Positions 25,593 to 38,911 of a stretch of 64,000 bases of DNA are shown piece by piece. Each line of letters opens with the position of its first letter. Position 1 is the stretch's first letter. Made by a program: the position numbers and the translations under genes. Origin of the DNA: Loxodes magnus (taxonomy: Eukaryota > Ciliophora > Karyorelictea > Loxodida > Loxodidae). The stretch spans positions 1 through 64,000 of the forward strand of contig CAMPDV010001753.1 in assembly GCA_946699065.1 (NCBI GenBank), in the 5' to 3' direction. Under the pieces are notes generated by a model. That model worked only from the letters and a program-made list of their open reading frames with translations, searched no databases and was not told where the DNA came from.

Positions 25593-27704
25593 TTAACTTA
25601 TAATTTAAAATCTCATTTATGTAGTTTTATCTTCAAAAATAGGTCGTGTTTTTCATGAATGCTTATATGGAATATCTATTTATTATCTTGAACTTAAATT
25701 TTTGATGGGTAAAAAACCATTTTAATATATATTAGTATGTTTTTTTACAAGAATAAATAAATAAAACCTTAATATTCGCAAAAAGAAACGAAATAGTAAG
25801 AATGTCAGCAAGAAATAGTCCCTAATCACATAAAAAATTGATATGAAATTAAACTAAAATAAAATAGTATAATTAAGAAGAATAAAAAATAGATTTTATA
25901 ATATTTACACTTTTATTTAATAATATTAAATATTTAAAAGTATGTTCAATTTTAAAATAGCAGTTTATAAAATAAAATAAATATTAATAAATTTTAATTA
26001 CTTAAAATATCTTAAATTTGACTTATATTGTATTTTAAAATAAAATATATTTCTTGTTTTTATATTTAATTTATTTAATAAAATTTTGTGAACAAATTAA
26101 CTAAAAAAAGATTAAGATTTAAGATAATATTTGAGTTAATTTAATTTTATATAAATATGCTTAAAAATAATTATTTTATATAAAGGCTTAAGTAAAACAA
26201 TAATAACTATACAAATTTTAATTAAGTAGCTAAAAATTATGAAAAAGAGAAAAATACTTTAAATAAAATATTAGCAAAAAGAATTTTATTTTCAAAATTT
26301 AACAATCTCATTAAAACATTTTAGAGAAGGAAAAATAGTTTTACTTATAATTTTAACTTAATCAATAAAAATTTTTAGAAAATGAAGATAGAATTTATTT
26401 TAAATTATTTTTGAAACTAATATACATATTCTAAAAATAAATTTATTTTATTATAAAAGGAATAATTTTGGTATAATTAATAATAAATAAAAAAGAGCAA
26501 AAGACTATTTTAATTGTTACTTTTATTTTTATAAATAAGTTTAATTAAAAATTATTCTTTTTATATATTTTTAATTATATTTTTATCTAGAAAGTTAAAA
26601 ATTAAATTATGTTACTTTAATAATATTATGCTTATCTTTTCTATTATTTTTTATCAGCATTTTTTCATACAATAAGAAAACGGCAACTTTTATTTGTAAG
26701 TCATTTAAAAACAATATAAGGAGAAATTAGTAAAATACCTTTATGAGTATATATTCCTTAAAATATATTTGATTATAAAGATAATATACTTATTAGCATA
26801 TCAAACCTATCTTGCTTTTAAAGTGAAAGAAATTAAATATAAAAATGTTAAAGGAGATTTATTTTTAACTATTTTTAAAAGCTGAAAACGAAGAATTATT
26901 AAGTTTTAAATATTTAAATATATTATAATTATTTAATTTACATTTTTATTTTAATATTAGACTTCATTTTAAAATCCCAGTTAAAATTAACCAAAATATT
27001 TTAAATTAAGCTAAAGCTCTTTTTCATTCTTGTTTTTTACTTTAACTTAGATAAATTTATTATTAAAATTATATATAAATTTAAAAAGTTTGCTTATATT
27101 AAAGAAATATTTATTTAACTTTTTATAAAATTTTAAGGATAATGATTTTGTTTTAATTTGTTTTTAGATATAACAATTTATTTTAATTTTTAAAGATATT
27201 TTTTATAATTTAAGCAATTTTGGACAATCTTATTTTATTTTAATTAAAATACTAATTATATTTAAGATATTAAAAAGTTTTAATTTAAAAGTTATAAATT
27301 TTCTTATTTTTAATTCGCAAAAAAATATAAATTTAATTTCAGAATTTTTTCTCTTGCTAATTCCTTCTGATGATTTCTCACTTAATATGTATTTATTTTT
27401 ATTAATTTTATTTTTGTTTTTAAGTATTTTTTAACGATAAAATCTTTTAACATCTATTACAAAAGTATATCATCAAATTGCGATAATAGTAAGTATTTTG
27501 GACTTTTATATTTGAACCTGATTATCTTCTAATTTCAATAAACTCTTTTACTATTTTTTAATTATTTTGCAAATTTTAATTGAATTACAATTTGCTCTAT
27601 TCATGTATTTTGGTATTAAACTTTATGAGAATTTAAGTTAATTTAAGTGAGCTTATTTTACTACAAGCTTCTGCAAACATTATTATTATTATTATTATTT
27701 AACT
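25593..27704. other. AT-rich region without genes
   Basis: About 2.1 kb of AT-rich DNA with no gene or repeat that I can match inside the window. The exception is a (ATT)7 run at about 27679-27700, beside the 3' end of the next ORF1. Confidence 0.45.
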
Positions 27705-28509
27705 AAATTTAAAATAAATATTTGCGTACCCTGGGTTTTCAACTAGGTAGCAGCGGACAAATTTTTTCCGTGGTTGTATTCCACGTCCTTTTTTATAAGT
27801 GGGTGGTTACCACAAAGGAATCTCTTAGTTTTTATGAGTGATTTTTATTTATAAACTCCGAATTCAGTAATTCAAAGCTTATTTAGGTTTCTTCAGGTTC
27901 TTTGCTCTTCATTGTGCTTGAGTAGCCTTCATTCTTTGTAATGTCTTAGTAGGTGATATTTAGATTGACAGTACCAGCAATTTTTATATTACTTCTCAAC
28001 TTTCTTCTTTGGATAAATCTTTCTTTCTTATATCCCATCTCCTTTGCTTAGGTTTGAATCAAATTGTTCTTAACTTTATTTTTCTTAATGCACCTTTTAA
28101 TGTAAATCTTATTCAATAATCATTCTTTGTGATTATTTGAAGTTGGATTAAAACATTTCGTAATGTTAATTTTCTGTTATTAAACTATTTTTTATCAGTT
28201 TACTTTTAAGGATTGCAATTCGTTATTTTAATCTTCTAAGCAGTTCATTAGCTCCTGGATTTTTTCTCCTTGATTAAAGAAAATTTCTTCATATTTTGCA
28301 ATTTATGCTTTCATTTGTTCAATTTAATTTTAGAGAAATTTATTATTTTGAATTCCAGGATTAACTTATTCAGTAAGACTGACCATTACTTTTCCCTCTG
28401 AAGATGAGCTAGACTCTCGATTCTGTCTTTGTTTTTTTAGTTTCTCAGTAGTCGCTTGCTTCCTTGCTTTTTTTTAAAAATTCTTTGAAAGACGGATGCT
28501 CTACTCCAT
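27705..28509 (-). pseudogene. X-type ORF1, frameshifted copy
   Basis: From ATG 28509 the protein reads MEQSIRLSKN, then SSSSSEGKVMV and the coil KIQELMNCLEDQNN. A frame change before 28000 leads to a zinc knuckle NCWYCQSKYHLLRHY whose last Cys is Tyr, then RTWRNLNKLWITEFGVYK and TWNTTTE, ending near PSWKPRV. The first knuckle tryptophan is TGG (27974-27976), where the 22.4-kb copy has TGA. Confidence 0.65.
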
Positions 28510-28519
28510 TTTTGAATAT

Positions 28520-28870
28520 AAGTTTCAGCAAACATTTAAATCACTTTATTAAGTAAAAGTTTTTAGTCTATTTTCCATATTCACGTGAATACTCCATCAA
28601 TTTTTTCACTTTCATTTTTTAAGCTTTCTAACTTACCTTAAAAGTTTATTATTACTAAAATCAACTGTAAAATTCTCAATTATTCAGGAGTAAAAGAACC
28701 AGATATATGTTAGATCCAAATAGATTAGTTCTATTTTCTAAGTTTTTTCCCCAATATATAAGTTGTATGTGCTTGAATGCTTTTCTTATGATATTTTTCT
28801 ATTAAAAATTGTTGAGTTTCGCTGAGCTAGCAAATTCCATTAAGTATTCGCGCTTAAATTTTTAGATAAA
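28520..28870 (-). pseudogene. Retroelement coding fragments upstream of X ORF1
   Basis: Two minus-strand stretches look coding in different frames: KREYLMEFASSAKLNNF near 28840, and FTPEQLRILQLILVI followed by GKLESLKNESEKIDG near 28660. The second has the TP-x-x-L module also seen at 6.7 kb. They probably belong to the 5' part of the same decayed element. Confidence 0.35.
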
Positions 28871-29060
28871 GAAAATAATTTTTAAATAAATAGAAAAAAT
28901 CTTAAATGATAAGCACTAACTTAATAAGTTTCAAAATATAGTAAGAAAAGTACTTTATTCTAGCAATGTTTAATATAAATGCTTATAGTTATTTAATAAA
29001 CTTAAATTTAAAGAATTATTAATTGTATCTTTAACTTTTAGATTAAATCTATAAAATAAA

Positions 29061-31260
29061 ATGTCCTAGTGCCTTATAAGTTTACTAGATTTTTATCCTA
29101 CATAAATCTGTTTTAATACAAAGGAGCAAGAGGATTTTATACATTGATAGGAGTTATTTTTTCTATTTTAACATGAATTCTCTTTGTGCTGGCTTTTATT
29201 AACATGAGTTATGATATGATGCAAAAGAAAAATCCAGAAAATTTATCTTAGACTTTAAAATAAGAACATCGTCCTTGGCAATATATTGGAATAAATAATT
29301 ATAGCTTTTCTTTCGGATTTTCAACCCTAAAAAATATTGTTGAAATTACGTCTTCTTACTTCACCTTTGAAGCTGGATATTATTTATAAAATGGGGAGAA
29401 CCAATCATAGATACCAATTAAAATAAAGTAATGTGATATAAAATTCTTTAAAGGATTCGAAGATTATTACAATGATAGTTCTCTAAATTTTTAATTTAAT
29501 TAATGTTTAGATCTGGATACTTTCGAGTTGGGAGTAATATTGAAATGAAGAAATAATGAAAATTCTGTTTATAAAAGTAAAAATGTGCTAGAACTCGACA
29601 GACTCCGACATAACATGTGCTCCGCTAAGTGATATCGAAAATTTGATAGCTAATTAACTCTTTTTTAGTGTCTTTTTCACTGATAAATCTATAAATATTT
29701 CTGATTATGAGAATCCAATAAAGAATACACTAAATTAATTTTCATGGATGCTCGATACTTAATCCTTAAAATATGCTAATGTGTTATTCTAGCCTATTGA
29801 AATAGAGACTGACGATGGCTTTTTATTAGGAAATTCTAAAACTACCCGTGATGTTACTCTAGTCAAAGATAATATAGACTTTATCTCTAAAAATAAATTT
29901 TCTAATTCTGATTCTTTTATACTTTCTATCCAATCCTCTGACAGTTTTCTCTACTACTAGAGAAGATATAAAATATTTAAAACGTTGTTTCTTAAGTAGG
30001 TGGAGTACTTAATATAATATTTTTAGTATTTAAGATTCTTATCAGAATATATTCTAAATATGCTTTTGCTTATAGCTTTGTAAATGATATTTTTGATATA
30101 GAAGATCTCTAGGAAAACTAAAATAAGATTAAGATAAAAGATATTTCGCAATATTATTCTTATTAAAGCCAGAAAATAGAAGATTCTAGTTAGAATTTAA
30201 GGCATAAATCTTAAGCTGAGGAGATAGAAAAATCTTTTGAATAAAATGAGCTCTAAAAAAATACTCACTAGAAAGCGAGTAAATAAACTAATGTATTTCC
30301 TTATTAGGAAGAGAAATAAAACTAATCATTCTAAGAAACCTAAAATAAAAACAAAATAACTGAAATTGTAGATTTAGTTAATAAATAACTAAGCAACTAA
30401 GATCAAAAAGTAATTGACATTTATTCCAAGGACAATTTTAATTAATAAAAGAAAATTGAAGATAATTCTGGAGCTTAATTTTAGATGAAATTACTTGAAG
30501 GAGAAAATCCAGATACATATCGAAAATCCAACGAAACGGAAAATTTAAATTGTTCTAGCTTTCTTTAGTTAGAAGAAAGTAAATTGTTTTAAAAGTAAAA
30601 GCAAGAAATCAATAAGAAGAATAGCTAAAAAGAATTTAAAAGGCAAATTATAAATATCACTTAAGAAACTCCTATTTCTTAAATAGAAACGAAGAAAAAA
30701 GATAGTATAATAAAGTTTAAAATGTCATAAGAATAGAAGTAGAAATATATTAAATCAAATTTACGAACTGAAGATCCTTTAAAAATAAATTTTTTTAATA
30801 TTATTTTTTTAAACTTTTATATATTTGTAGAAATAAGGGAACAAACATAAAAGTAAAAAAATATTACAGAAAAAATTGAAATTTTTGATAAAGCATATGA
30901 AATCTTTTACAGCTATTTGGAAACAGATTTTTTGGTTAAAAAATGATAGAACTTGAAAAATTAAAAGCAATTATATTCAACGAAGAATAACTGGCAGTTT
31001 TTAATTTTATATCAAAACCAAAAATTAAAATTGATGAAGAAGCATTATAATAAGGATATGAAATTGCTTTATCTCCTTCTATTAAACTTTAAAGAGAAAG
31101 CTAAGTAACAAATTCAAGGAATTATAAAGAATTGGAAAAAATTCTTGACTTTTGCAATTAGATAATAAACAAAGAAAAAGATAATGAAATAGATATAAAA
31201 TTATTTAACTTGATAGATAAAAAGATTCTCAAGTATGTAGAAGTAGAAAAAGTTAAATGA
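29061..31260 (+). pseudogene. Two-pass membrane protein, copy C (divergent)
   Basis: This is the most divergent family member: same length and layout, low identity in the ectodomain and tail, conserved second membrane segment and C-terminal block ending at TGA 31258. Single-base shifts near 29105, 29590, 29985 and 30945 break the frame. It is informative because it keeps TGG at two positions where copy D has TGA (RP-W, and the YY-W position at 29745). Its sequence distance suggests the family duplicated long ago. Confidence 0.7.
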
Positions 31261-32055
31261 AATAATTTAAAATATTTATTTAAAAACAATTAATTTACTA
31301 TATTGAATATTACGAAGATATCTATTTTAAGAAACACTTCAAAAAAATATGCATATTATAATTTTAAAATTATTATAATTTTCTACTCTTTTAAAATATA
31401 AATAAATTAGGAAATCTTCTATATTTAAGAATGCCATTAATTTTGATAAAGAAAGAAATAATTAAAGATTGAAAGAACAAAATAAATAAATTATAAATAT
31501 TAAAATCTTCATAGTTCTAATTAAAGTATTAAAATTATTTAACCTTAAATAATTTTTAAAGTGCTTTATAATCTAAAATTACTTATCTGATTAAAATAAT
31601 AAAAATAATTATTTTAATATTTAAATTTCATGCTTCTTTATCAATTAAAGTTAATACCTTTTTTATATAAAATTAATTAATAATTTACTTATAAATGTTT
31701 TTATATTTACAAAATTTAATTAATTTTTTTTCCTTTTTTATTGTTTTTTTAATTTAAATATTTATTTTAATTTATATATACATTTCATTATTTTAGAAAA
31801 CTGAAATAATAAAAAAAAGAAGTTGAATTAAAAATTAATTAAACATATAAATAACATATTTTCTATTAAATATTAATTATTATATTTATTAAAATGGACT
31901 AAAAAGTTAAGTATAAGTTTGATTTAAAAAGAAATTAATAAATATTAATATAAATAATTCTTATTATGATTCAATATTAAATACAATTTTTGATTTTATT
32001 ATTTTAATGTTTTTTATATTTATAATTTTAAGTAATATGAAAATTATTTATTTAT
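31261..32055. other. AT-rich spacer
   Basis: No gene, repeat or structured element is seen. Confidence 0.4.
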
Positions 32056-32350
32056 ATTAAAAAGATGGTGGGAGCTGAAATTGGCCTTCTTTACTAAACT
32101 CCCTGGTTTTATGGCTAGGAAAAAGTTCCTTTCTTGTCGCTGAGAAAGTTCCAGATCAGAGTCATTTTCTGAAGGGAACATTGTCTTTGAGATTATCCGC
32201 TCTTGGTAGGGACTTGAAGCTTGGCTGCTCATAGCGATGGAGCTCCCTAGCAGCTGTATCTAGAACAAAGGATATCCTCGTTATTCCTTAAAAAGAGACC
32301 GTCGGGTGTTCTAACCGGAAAGAAGTTTCCTATCCAAAAACTGTTTTAGT
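32056..32350. repeat. 290-bp GC-rich interspersed element, copy 2
   Basis: Full-length relative of the elements at 6256 and 36284, here inserted in plain AT-rich DNA with no ORF1 beside it. The minus strand carries MSSQASSPYQERIISK followed by a further 40 or so codons. Its boundaries agree with the other copies, which supports a discrete mobile unit. Confidence 0.65.
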
Positions 32351-33561
32351 TAAAATTAATAAAAAAATGATTTATTATAATAATGTAATTTTTATTATAG
32401 AAAATAAAATAATCTTTAAGTGTTTTAACTTATATTTAAATTAATTTAAAATAACTTTTATTCAGCTCAAAAGTGTTTTTACTTATTTAGTCTCTTCTTG
32501 ATTGTTATAAATATTTGATAACTAGCTTTTTTAATTTTTAAATCTTGCAAGTTTTTTATAATAATTTGTTTGTGTTCTTTTAAAAAATTCCTTTTTTGCT
32601 GTTTAAGCATACAGAACTTTTATATAATGAATAATATCTTTGTTTAAAAAGTTCTAGATTATAGAATAAATAGATAATACTTTGATAATAAATAGAGATA
32701 TGCTTTAATAAGCTTAATCTTTAATAAATTTAAAGTTAATTTTAAAAAAGTAAGCATAAATTAGTTAAAATAGTCCTAAAACAATTTAAGTAGTTTATTA
32801 GATTTCAAGTTAGTTTTAAAAATAAAGTTATTATAAGTTAAAATCTTGAAAGTTATAAATTACAAATTTAAAGGAAAAATAGAAATAAATAATTAAAATA
32901 AAGTCTTCTTCATTATGAAAATCAATTAAAAAATTAAAGATAAAACTCAACATTTCACAAAAAAGTATAAAAATACAATATAAAAATGTGTTAATGAATC
33001 TTTTTAAAAATTGTTTTTTGGTAGAATTGTGAATAATAGTTTTTTCAAATAAAAATATATTATATAAAAGAAATAAAGTATATTGATTTTATTGTTTTAT
33101 AATTAGATCTTCATAATTAAAAACAATTATTTAGAATTTCTGAATAAATTCTTTGGAAAAATAAAAGAAGGATTTTAATATTAAAAGAGAAATAAAGGTT
33201 AATAAGAAAGGATATAGATCAACCGATTCAAAAGATAAAAGGGTTAAATCTTAAGGAATATATACTTTTAATTATAAAAAATTATAAATCAAACAATTAT
33301 TTTTTGTAGTAAAATAAAATTGAGAAAATCTTTTAATTTTAAGATTTATATTAATAAAAACTCGTTAAATAAATTTTAAGTTTGATTAAAAAATTTAGTA
33401 ATTAATTAATTTATTTTATTTAGTGTTTCATTTTTAGATAGAAAAAAATTCCCTCCTCAAATTAAAGACTATAAAATTTATTGTTACTCTTTGCCCAACT
33501 GTACATGTCTTTATCTTAGTCAATTTCAAACTGTGATTATTCTTCTTTCTCTTCAATAAGA
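32351..33561. other. AT-rich spacer
   Basis: Nothing is recognised up to about 33440. From 33440 to 33561 the minus strand holds lysine- and glutamate-rich coil sequence (KLEKNYKKMEEQFYDLIEEK) in another frame, probably the displaced end of the ORF that follows on that strand. Confidence 0.4.
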
Positions 33562-34236
33562 TCATAGAATTATTCTTCCATCTTCTTGTAATTTTTCTCC
33601 AGTTTCTCTAAATAAATTATAATTTTATTTTTGTCCTTATGAAGCTATTTATATTGCTGCAATTAGTAACTAAGAATCTTTTGAGTATTGTCTCACTTAA
33701 ATCAATAATGCCTGTTTCTTTCTGTGAATACTTTCAAAACAGTTACAATATAGCTTTCTCGATGTTCTGAATTCTTTTGCGATACTGCTCAATTACTCTT
33801 TTTCACTTAAGATATTACCTCCCTAACGTGAGTTAGCCTTTTTTGTCTCAAATTAAGTTAAAAAAGGACTTTAAATTTTCTCTTGATTACGTCTTATTTC
33901 TTACATCGATCCCGAAACATCATATTTCACCAAATTGTAATAATCGTATATTCTAATATCTTAATTCTGGTTTAAATTAGCAAATCTCTAAATTAGATAC
34001 TTCTAAATAAAAGTCGACTAGTACTCCTAGCCATTTTATCCTCCTCTTGCTATTCTCCTTTTTATTTACATGTTAGGCAGGAGATATGAGTCCGAATCAG
34101 GAGCTTTAGAATTGAACTCACCATCAGTTGAACCTTCATCGCTGTCGAGAATCCTCGATTAAATTGGGCTTCTCCCATAAATCCATCCACCCTTATCAAT
34201 GGCGACTTTCAGCTTGAAGGATCTACCTACAGGCAT
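33562..34236 (-). CDS. Unrecognised ORF, 224 residues
   Basis: ATG 34236 to TGA 33562-33564 is open over 225 codons with no internal TGA, and its 5' part is unusually rich in GC. The product starts MPVGRSFKLKVAIDKGG, has an acidic serine stretch (residues 35-55), and is basic and glutamine-rich later, with a C-x-C pair near residue 170. No family is recognised. The start loosely recalls the ORF1 starts (M..GFK). After the stop a coiled coil continues in another frame, so an ORF1 with a late frameshift is the best guess. Confidence 0.4.
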
Positions 34237-35389
34237 TACAATCCATATTTTAAAAATATATTATTTCTAAAATAAAGAAACAAAGCATTTACTGATTAAA
34301 ATTAAGATAATTAACTAATTAGAAAAAAATACAAACAGGAAAATTAAATAAAAGCAAAGGAGATATTTTGAGTTAAAATAGTTAGAATAAAAATGTTATA
34401 AAATTAGATTAGTTTTTGAACTTTAAAATAATCTAACTGCTCCTATTATTAATTTATATCTTAAAAATTATAGAAAAGTTATCCAAATATTTGTATATCC
34501 AGATAAATTAAGAGAAAAAGCTTCAAATAATAATTAAGACTAATCAGTCAAAACAAAATGAAAGTTTTTATAAAATAAATGGATATAAAATTAGAACTTA
34601 GATATTATCTTTTAATATTTCTGAGGAAAAGAGTCTTAGCAATGCTATATTATTTACTTAGTTTATTATTCTTAATTTATTTATTTTAAACAATAAATTT
34701 TCTTTTATGCTCAAGAGCGAACATTTATTTAAATTAATTAATTAATTATTACTATAGCTATATTAACTCTTTAGTCTAATTATTTTATTGTTTTTTAATA
34801 TTTGAATTTTTCATTTCTTTAGTATTGCAATTTTTTCCGTTTAAGTTAATTCTTCAACATATTAGATTTTCTGCAATTTAATTTTAATTTAATTTGCAAT
34901 GATTAATATGAAAAATTTAAAAGGGAAGAATCGTAATAATGAAAGTGATTTAAAATGAATGCTATATTTCTATAATTTTATGAATAAATGAATTTTTTAA
35001 TCCTACAATAAGTTATTTATTTCAATAAAATAAAAAGGATAATTAAGGAATAAAAATTAAATTTAAAGTATCTAAAATAATTAAATAAGCAAATTAAAAT
35101 ATGATGCATATAATTTGCAAGCTACAAATATTTAATCTAATCAAAATATTCAAGTTTTACGTAGTTTCTATTACTTAATATTTAAAAATTAGAATAATTT
35201 TTTAAATCTTTTAGAAATATAAAGTTTCCTATAAGCTTCTTTTAATAAATAATAATTGCATTATTTCATAAAATAAAAGTAAATATGTTTATTTGTTTAT
35301 TTCTGCTAAAGTTAATATTTTATTAAAAATTTATGTTTTAACTACTCTTAATTATGTTAAAAACTAATATAAAACATTTTAGGATATCT
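34237..35389. other. AT-rich region with a kelch-gene fragment
   Basis: Mostly featureless. The interval 34598-34665 matches the N-terminal region of the kelch gene (minus strand, 21895-21960), including the stretch TTCTGAGGAAAAGA.TCTTA.CA and the codons around it. No kelch repeats follow. This is a small duplicated or orphaned piece. Confidence 0.5.
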
Positions 35390-35830
35390 AAGTTTTCACC
35401 GTGAAGTTTATACTAAATAGCTCTTAATGGATATATCTGAGATTTTCTAGTGATCCGTTTCTGAAAGCAAGGACTATCATGAATAATGAATGAAATTTCC
35501 ATATGCATGTACTTAAATTTCTTAACAAGGTTGAATAATCGGACTGAAGAAAGATGTCAGATATTAAGAGAGCATTCTGATCTCGGTTTTATTGAAGATA
35601 AGACTCACAAAAGAATGTTTGCACTGTGGAAGACTTCAGAAAAAAAAAATTTAGCTTTAAAACTCTTTGTTAAAGAGCTGCACGTCATTGAGGTGCTATG
35701 CACTCTCCACTCTTATTTATTAACTACTCTTTTATTTATATATGCTTATATTATTAAAATTATAAAAATAGAATATTTTATATATAATGAACATTTTAAG
35801 ATAAGAGAACATCTAATACTTATATTTTAG
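35390..35830 (+). pseudogene. LINE ORF2 C-terminal fragment with shared 3' tail
   Basis: A 114-codon frame starting at ATG 35486 has no TAA, TAG or TGA inside. Its middle (ERCQILREHSDLGFIEDK) and end (KELHVIEVLCTLHSYLL) align with the minus-strand reading at 44.3-44.6 kb (ERCQTIRFLGASL; KELHTIENSARSIIEFIYLL). The end also carries the DNA tail shared by the LINE-2 copies. It is likely the 3' end of a 5'-truncated LINE relative. It sits just outside the right arm of the duplication. Confidence 0.5.
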
Positions 35831-36283
35831 TAATTCTAAATAAAATAAATAGATTTGTACATTTAAAGAGATTAAGATTCATATTAGAAGTATAAATGTG
35901 ATCTTAATATATTTCTACTGAACTAAGTTATTAAATAGAATAACAATTATAGATATTATTAAATAATCATATCTAATAAAAACAATTATTTTGCTTTTAA
36001 ACAAAAATAGAGATAAAATAATAAATATTCCTTAACTAATATAAGTTTTTAAGTATTATGTCTTTAATAAGATATAACAAATAGAAAATAAGATTTTTAA
36101 TTTATTTACTTTTATAATAAAAACTATAATAAAAATAATAAGCTTAAATAAAATTATAAATTTAAATAATTAGAAAGTAAGAAAGTAAACTATTTATTTA
36201 TAAGAAAGTAATTTCTTTTTATTTAAAATAACTTTATTTTTTTAATTTATATCTATCTAATGATATTTATATATATTATCATT

Positions 36284-36580
36284 GAAAAGATGGTGGGAGC
36301 TAAGAATGACCCTCGTGACTAAACTTACTGGTTTTATGGGTAGGAACAAGTTTCTTTCCTGTCGCTGAGAAAGTCACTGGTCAGAGGCATTTTCTGAAGG
36401 GAACGCTTTCTTTGAGATTATCCGCTCTTGGTAGGGACTTGAAGCCTGGCTGCTCATAGCGATGGATCCCTAGTAGCTGTGCCTGGAGCACAACAAGATA
36501 TCCACATTATTCCATAAAAAGAGAGCGTCGAGTCGTGTAATCGGAAAGGAGTTTCCGGTCCAAAAACTTTTTTAGTTGAG
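36284..36580. repeat. 290-bp GC-rich interspersed element, copy 3
   Basis: Same boundaries and orientation as the copies at 6256 and 32056. The corresponding site in the left arm (about 440-480) lacks it. The minus strand reads MSSQASSPYQERIISK, as in copy 2. No clear target-site duplication is visible in the AT-rich flanks. Confidence 0.7.
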
Positions 36581-37673
36581 ATTAATTAATTAATATTTCT
36601 ATATATTTTAGAAAATAATACTTAGTTATATTTATGTAAAATAGTGCTAAAATAAAAATGAGATAACTTTAAGTCTTTAGAAAATATTTAATTATAGACT
36701 AAATTATTTAAATTAGTATATAAGCATAAATTAATTATAATTAAACCTAAACATAAGAATAGTTAGCATTTATAAATGGGCATTTAGAAAGATAAAGTAA
36801 ACTATTACTACTAATTCTTAATTTAATTAATTTTTTATATTTTTGTATAAACTAAACAATTTAAGCAAAGCAATTTATGATACTTTAAATAATTAATTAG
36901 TTAGAGTGCTAAAGCTAATTATTTTGAATTTTCTTAAATATTGATTTAATAGTTTAGTGATAGAAATATAAAGTTAAATTAATTAGATCTAATCTATTAA
37001 AAGATAAATAATCTATTTAATTAAAATAATTTAGACTTTTATAGAAATAAGAAGTTAGTAAAGTTAAAATTAACAGACAATTAAGTTCTAAGAACTAATT
37101 TATTTAATTTAATACTTTTCTTTATTAATGAGCATTAATCTTTAAAATTGAAATAATTATACTTTTTAAATTAATGAAACTTAAATATTTTATAATTTTA
37201 AACATTTATTCTTTTCAAAAATATAAAAGTCTCTAATTTAAATTAATTTATATATATTTTTAAGAAAATTGCTTAACTTAAAGAAAATATAGCTACAATA
37301 AAAGTAAAAATGGAAAGATAAAAATTGCAGTATGAAGTTATTTAAAAAGAATGGATATTTAAAATTTTAATTCCTATGAAAAAAAGTGACAAACTTTTAA
37401 ATTATTATTAAAAAATCAAGAACGTTTACCATAAATTATATGAAACGAAAACATTTGTAATATAAGTATTTTCTATAATTTTATAAAATATAATACAAAT
37501 AAAAAATATATATAAATAAGTAATTTTATAAATAAATAAATTAAATTAAAAAAATATGTATAAACAATAAATTAAAATTAAATTAGAAAAATATTAAAAA
37601 AAGTAAAAAAGAAATTAACTAATAAATAAAAAAAACTTAAATTAAAAAATAAATAAATAAATAAAAAATAAAA

Positions 37674-38560
37674 ATGGTAGAAAGATTTAAAAATCTCCTA
37701 TGCTGCTCCTGAAGTGATTAAGAAATAAGTGGCGGGTAGACAATAGAAACAGCAACAGACCTAAGAAAAGCCTCTAAAAAAAACAGAAGTAGCGTATAAA
37801 AGGTAAAAAGTTACATTGATCAACGAAGAACAAAGAAAAGGGCTGGAGTCGTAAGAAGCAGCTGCTGCAAGAGAATTTACTAAGCCGTAGTATCAAGAGA
37901 AACAGGTTTAAATTCTAATACATTTTTTCAGAGTTTAAACAGGAAATAAAGTAGTTCAGGATCGAAAACAGAAACCCACAAGACTTAGATTGCAGATATC
38001 TTGAAAAGGTAAGAGATTTTCAAGAAGATTTATGGTTGGAAACAAAATTGTGCCTTCAAAAATAGTCTCAGTAGGAAAATCTGTTCACTCAATACGACTA
38101 GCTCTTGGAATTCCAGATGAAGCAGATGCTGAAGTTTACTCCCATTAGTTAGCATCTAGTTAGCAGCTAGTTAGAAGCTCTTATTCAAATAAAACTCGTC
38201 AAAGGATATGAGCCGAGGAACTAGCAAACGCATCTTCAGATTTAGAATAAAAAAGCCAAGATTCCTAAACTTAAATGTTAATTAATGGAAATATGTATCC
38301 CAAATAATGATAAGATTAAAAGCCATAAAAAATAAAATAATTTTAATGGAGAAATTAGAAATAAGAAAAAAAATAGTTACTTTAATAGTAATAATAACGA
38401 TACTATTTTTAGTCAGTTCTATTAAACGCTTAAAGGATATATTTAAAAGCCGAAATTATATAATATGCAAGGAGGATGGTAGAAGAGTAGCAAGGAGATT
38501 GATTCTGGTCAATTCAAATAGGTCCTGAGTTCACGAGGTTGAAATTCCTACAAGATCTCT
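37674..38560 (+). pseudogene. ORF1 inserted in the right arm
   Basis: ATG 37674 opens MVERFKN, like MAEGFKSGF of the 61.6-kb ORF1. After an early shift there is a glutamine- and lysine-rich N-terminal part (QEKPLKKTEVAYKRQKV). A further shift leads to a helical region (DFQEDLWLETKLCLQKQ, QYDQLLEFQMKQM) that stays open to about 38560. A TAATAATATTATTATA run follows at 38580, similar to the tails of other ORF1 copies. No complete zinc knuckle is found. It interrupts the duplication and has no counterpart in the left arm. Confidence 0.5.
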
Positions 38561-38911
38561 AAATATTAAACGTTTAAATTAATAATATTATTATATAAAA
38601 AATAAAAATATTACAAAATTCTATTTTTACAACTAACTAATTCTTATCGAAATCATAAGTCATATTGATCACTTAGTAATATGAAAATTGGCGGAAATAT
38701 TTATCCCCGAATGTCATTAATAATGTTATAAATTTATATAAAATAAAATTTGTCTACCATTCAGTTTATCATCTATCTAAAAAGGAATAAAGTATTTCTA
38801 AAGAAAATTAAAAGCACTTTGTAAAATAATTTTAAACTAATTTTTATTTAAAATTAAGTTTTTAAAATTAAGTTTAAATATAAATATTTATTAATAAATT
38901 AATAAAATAAA

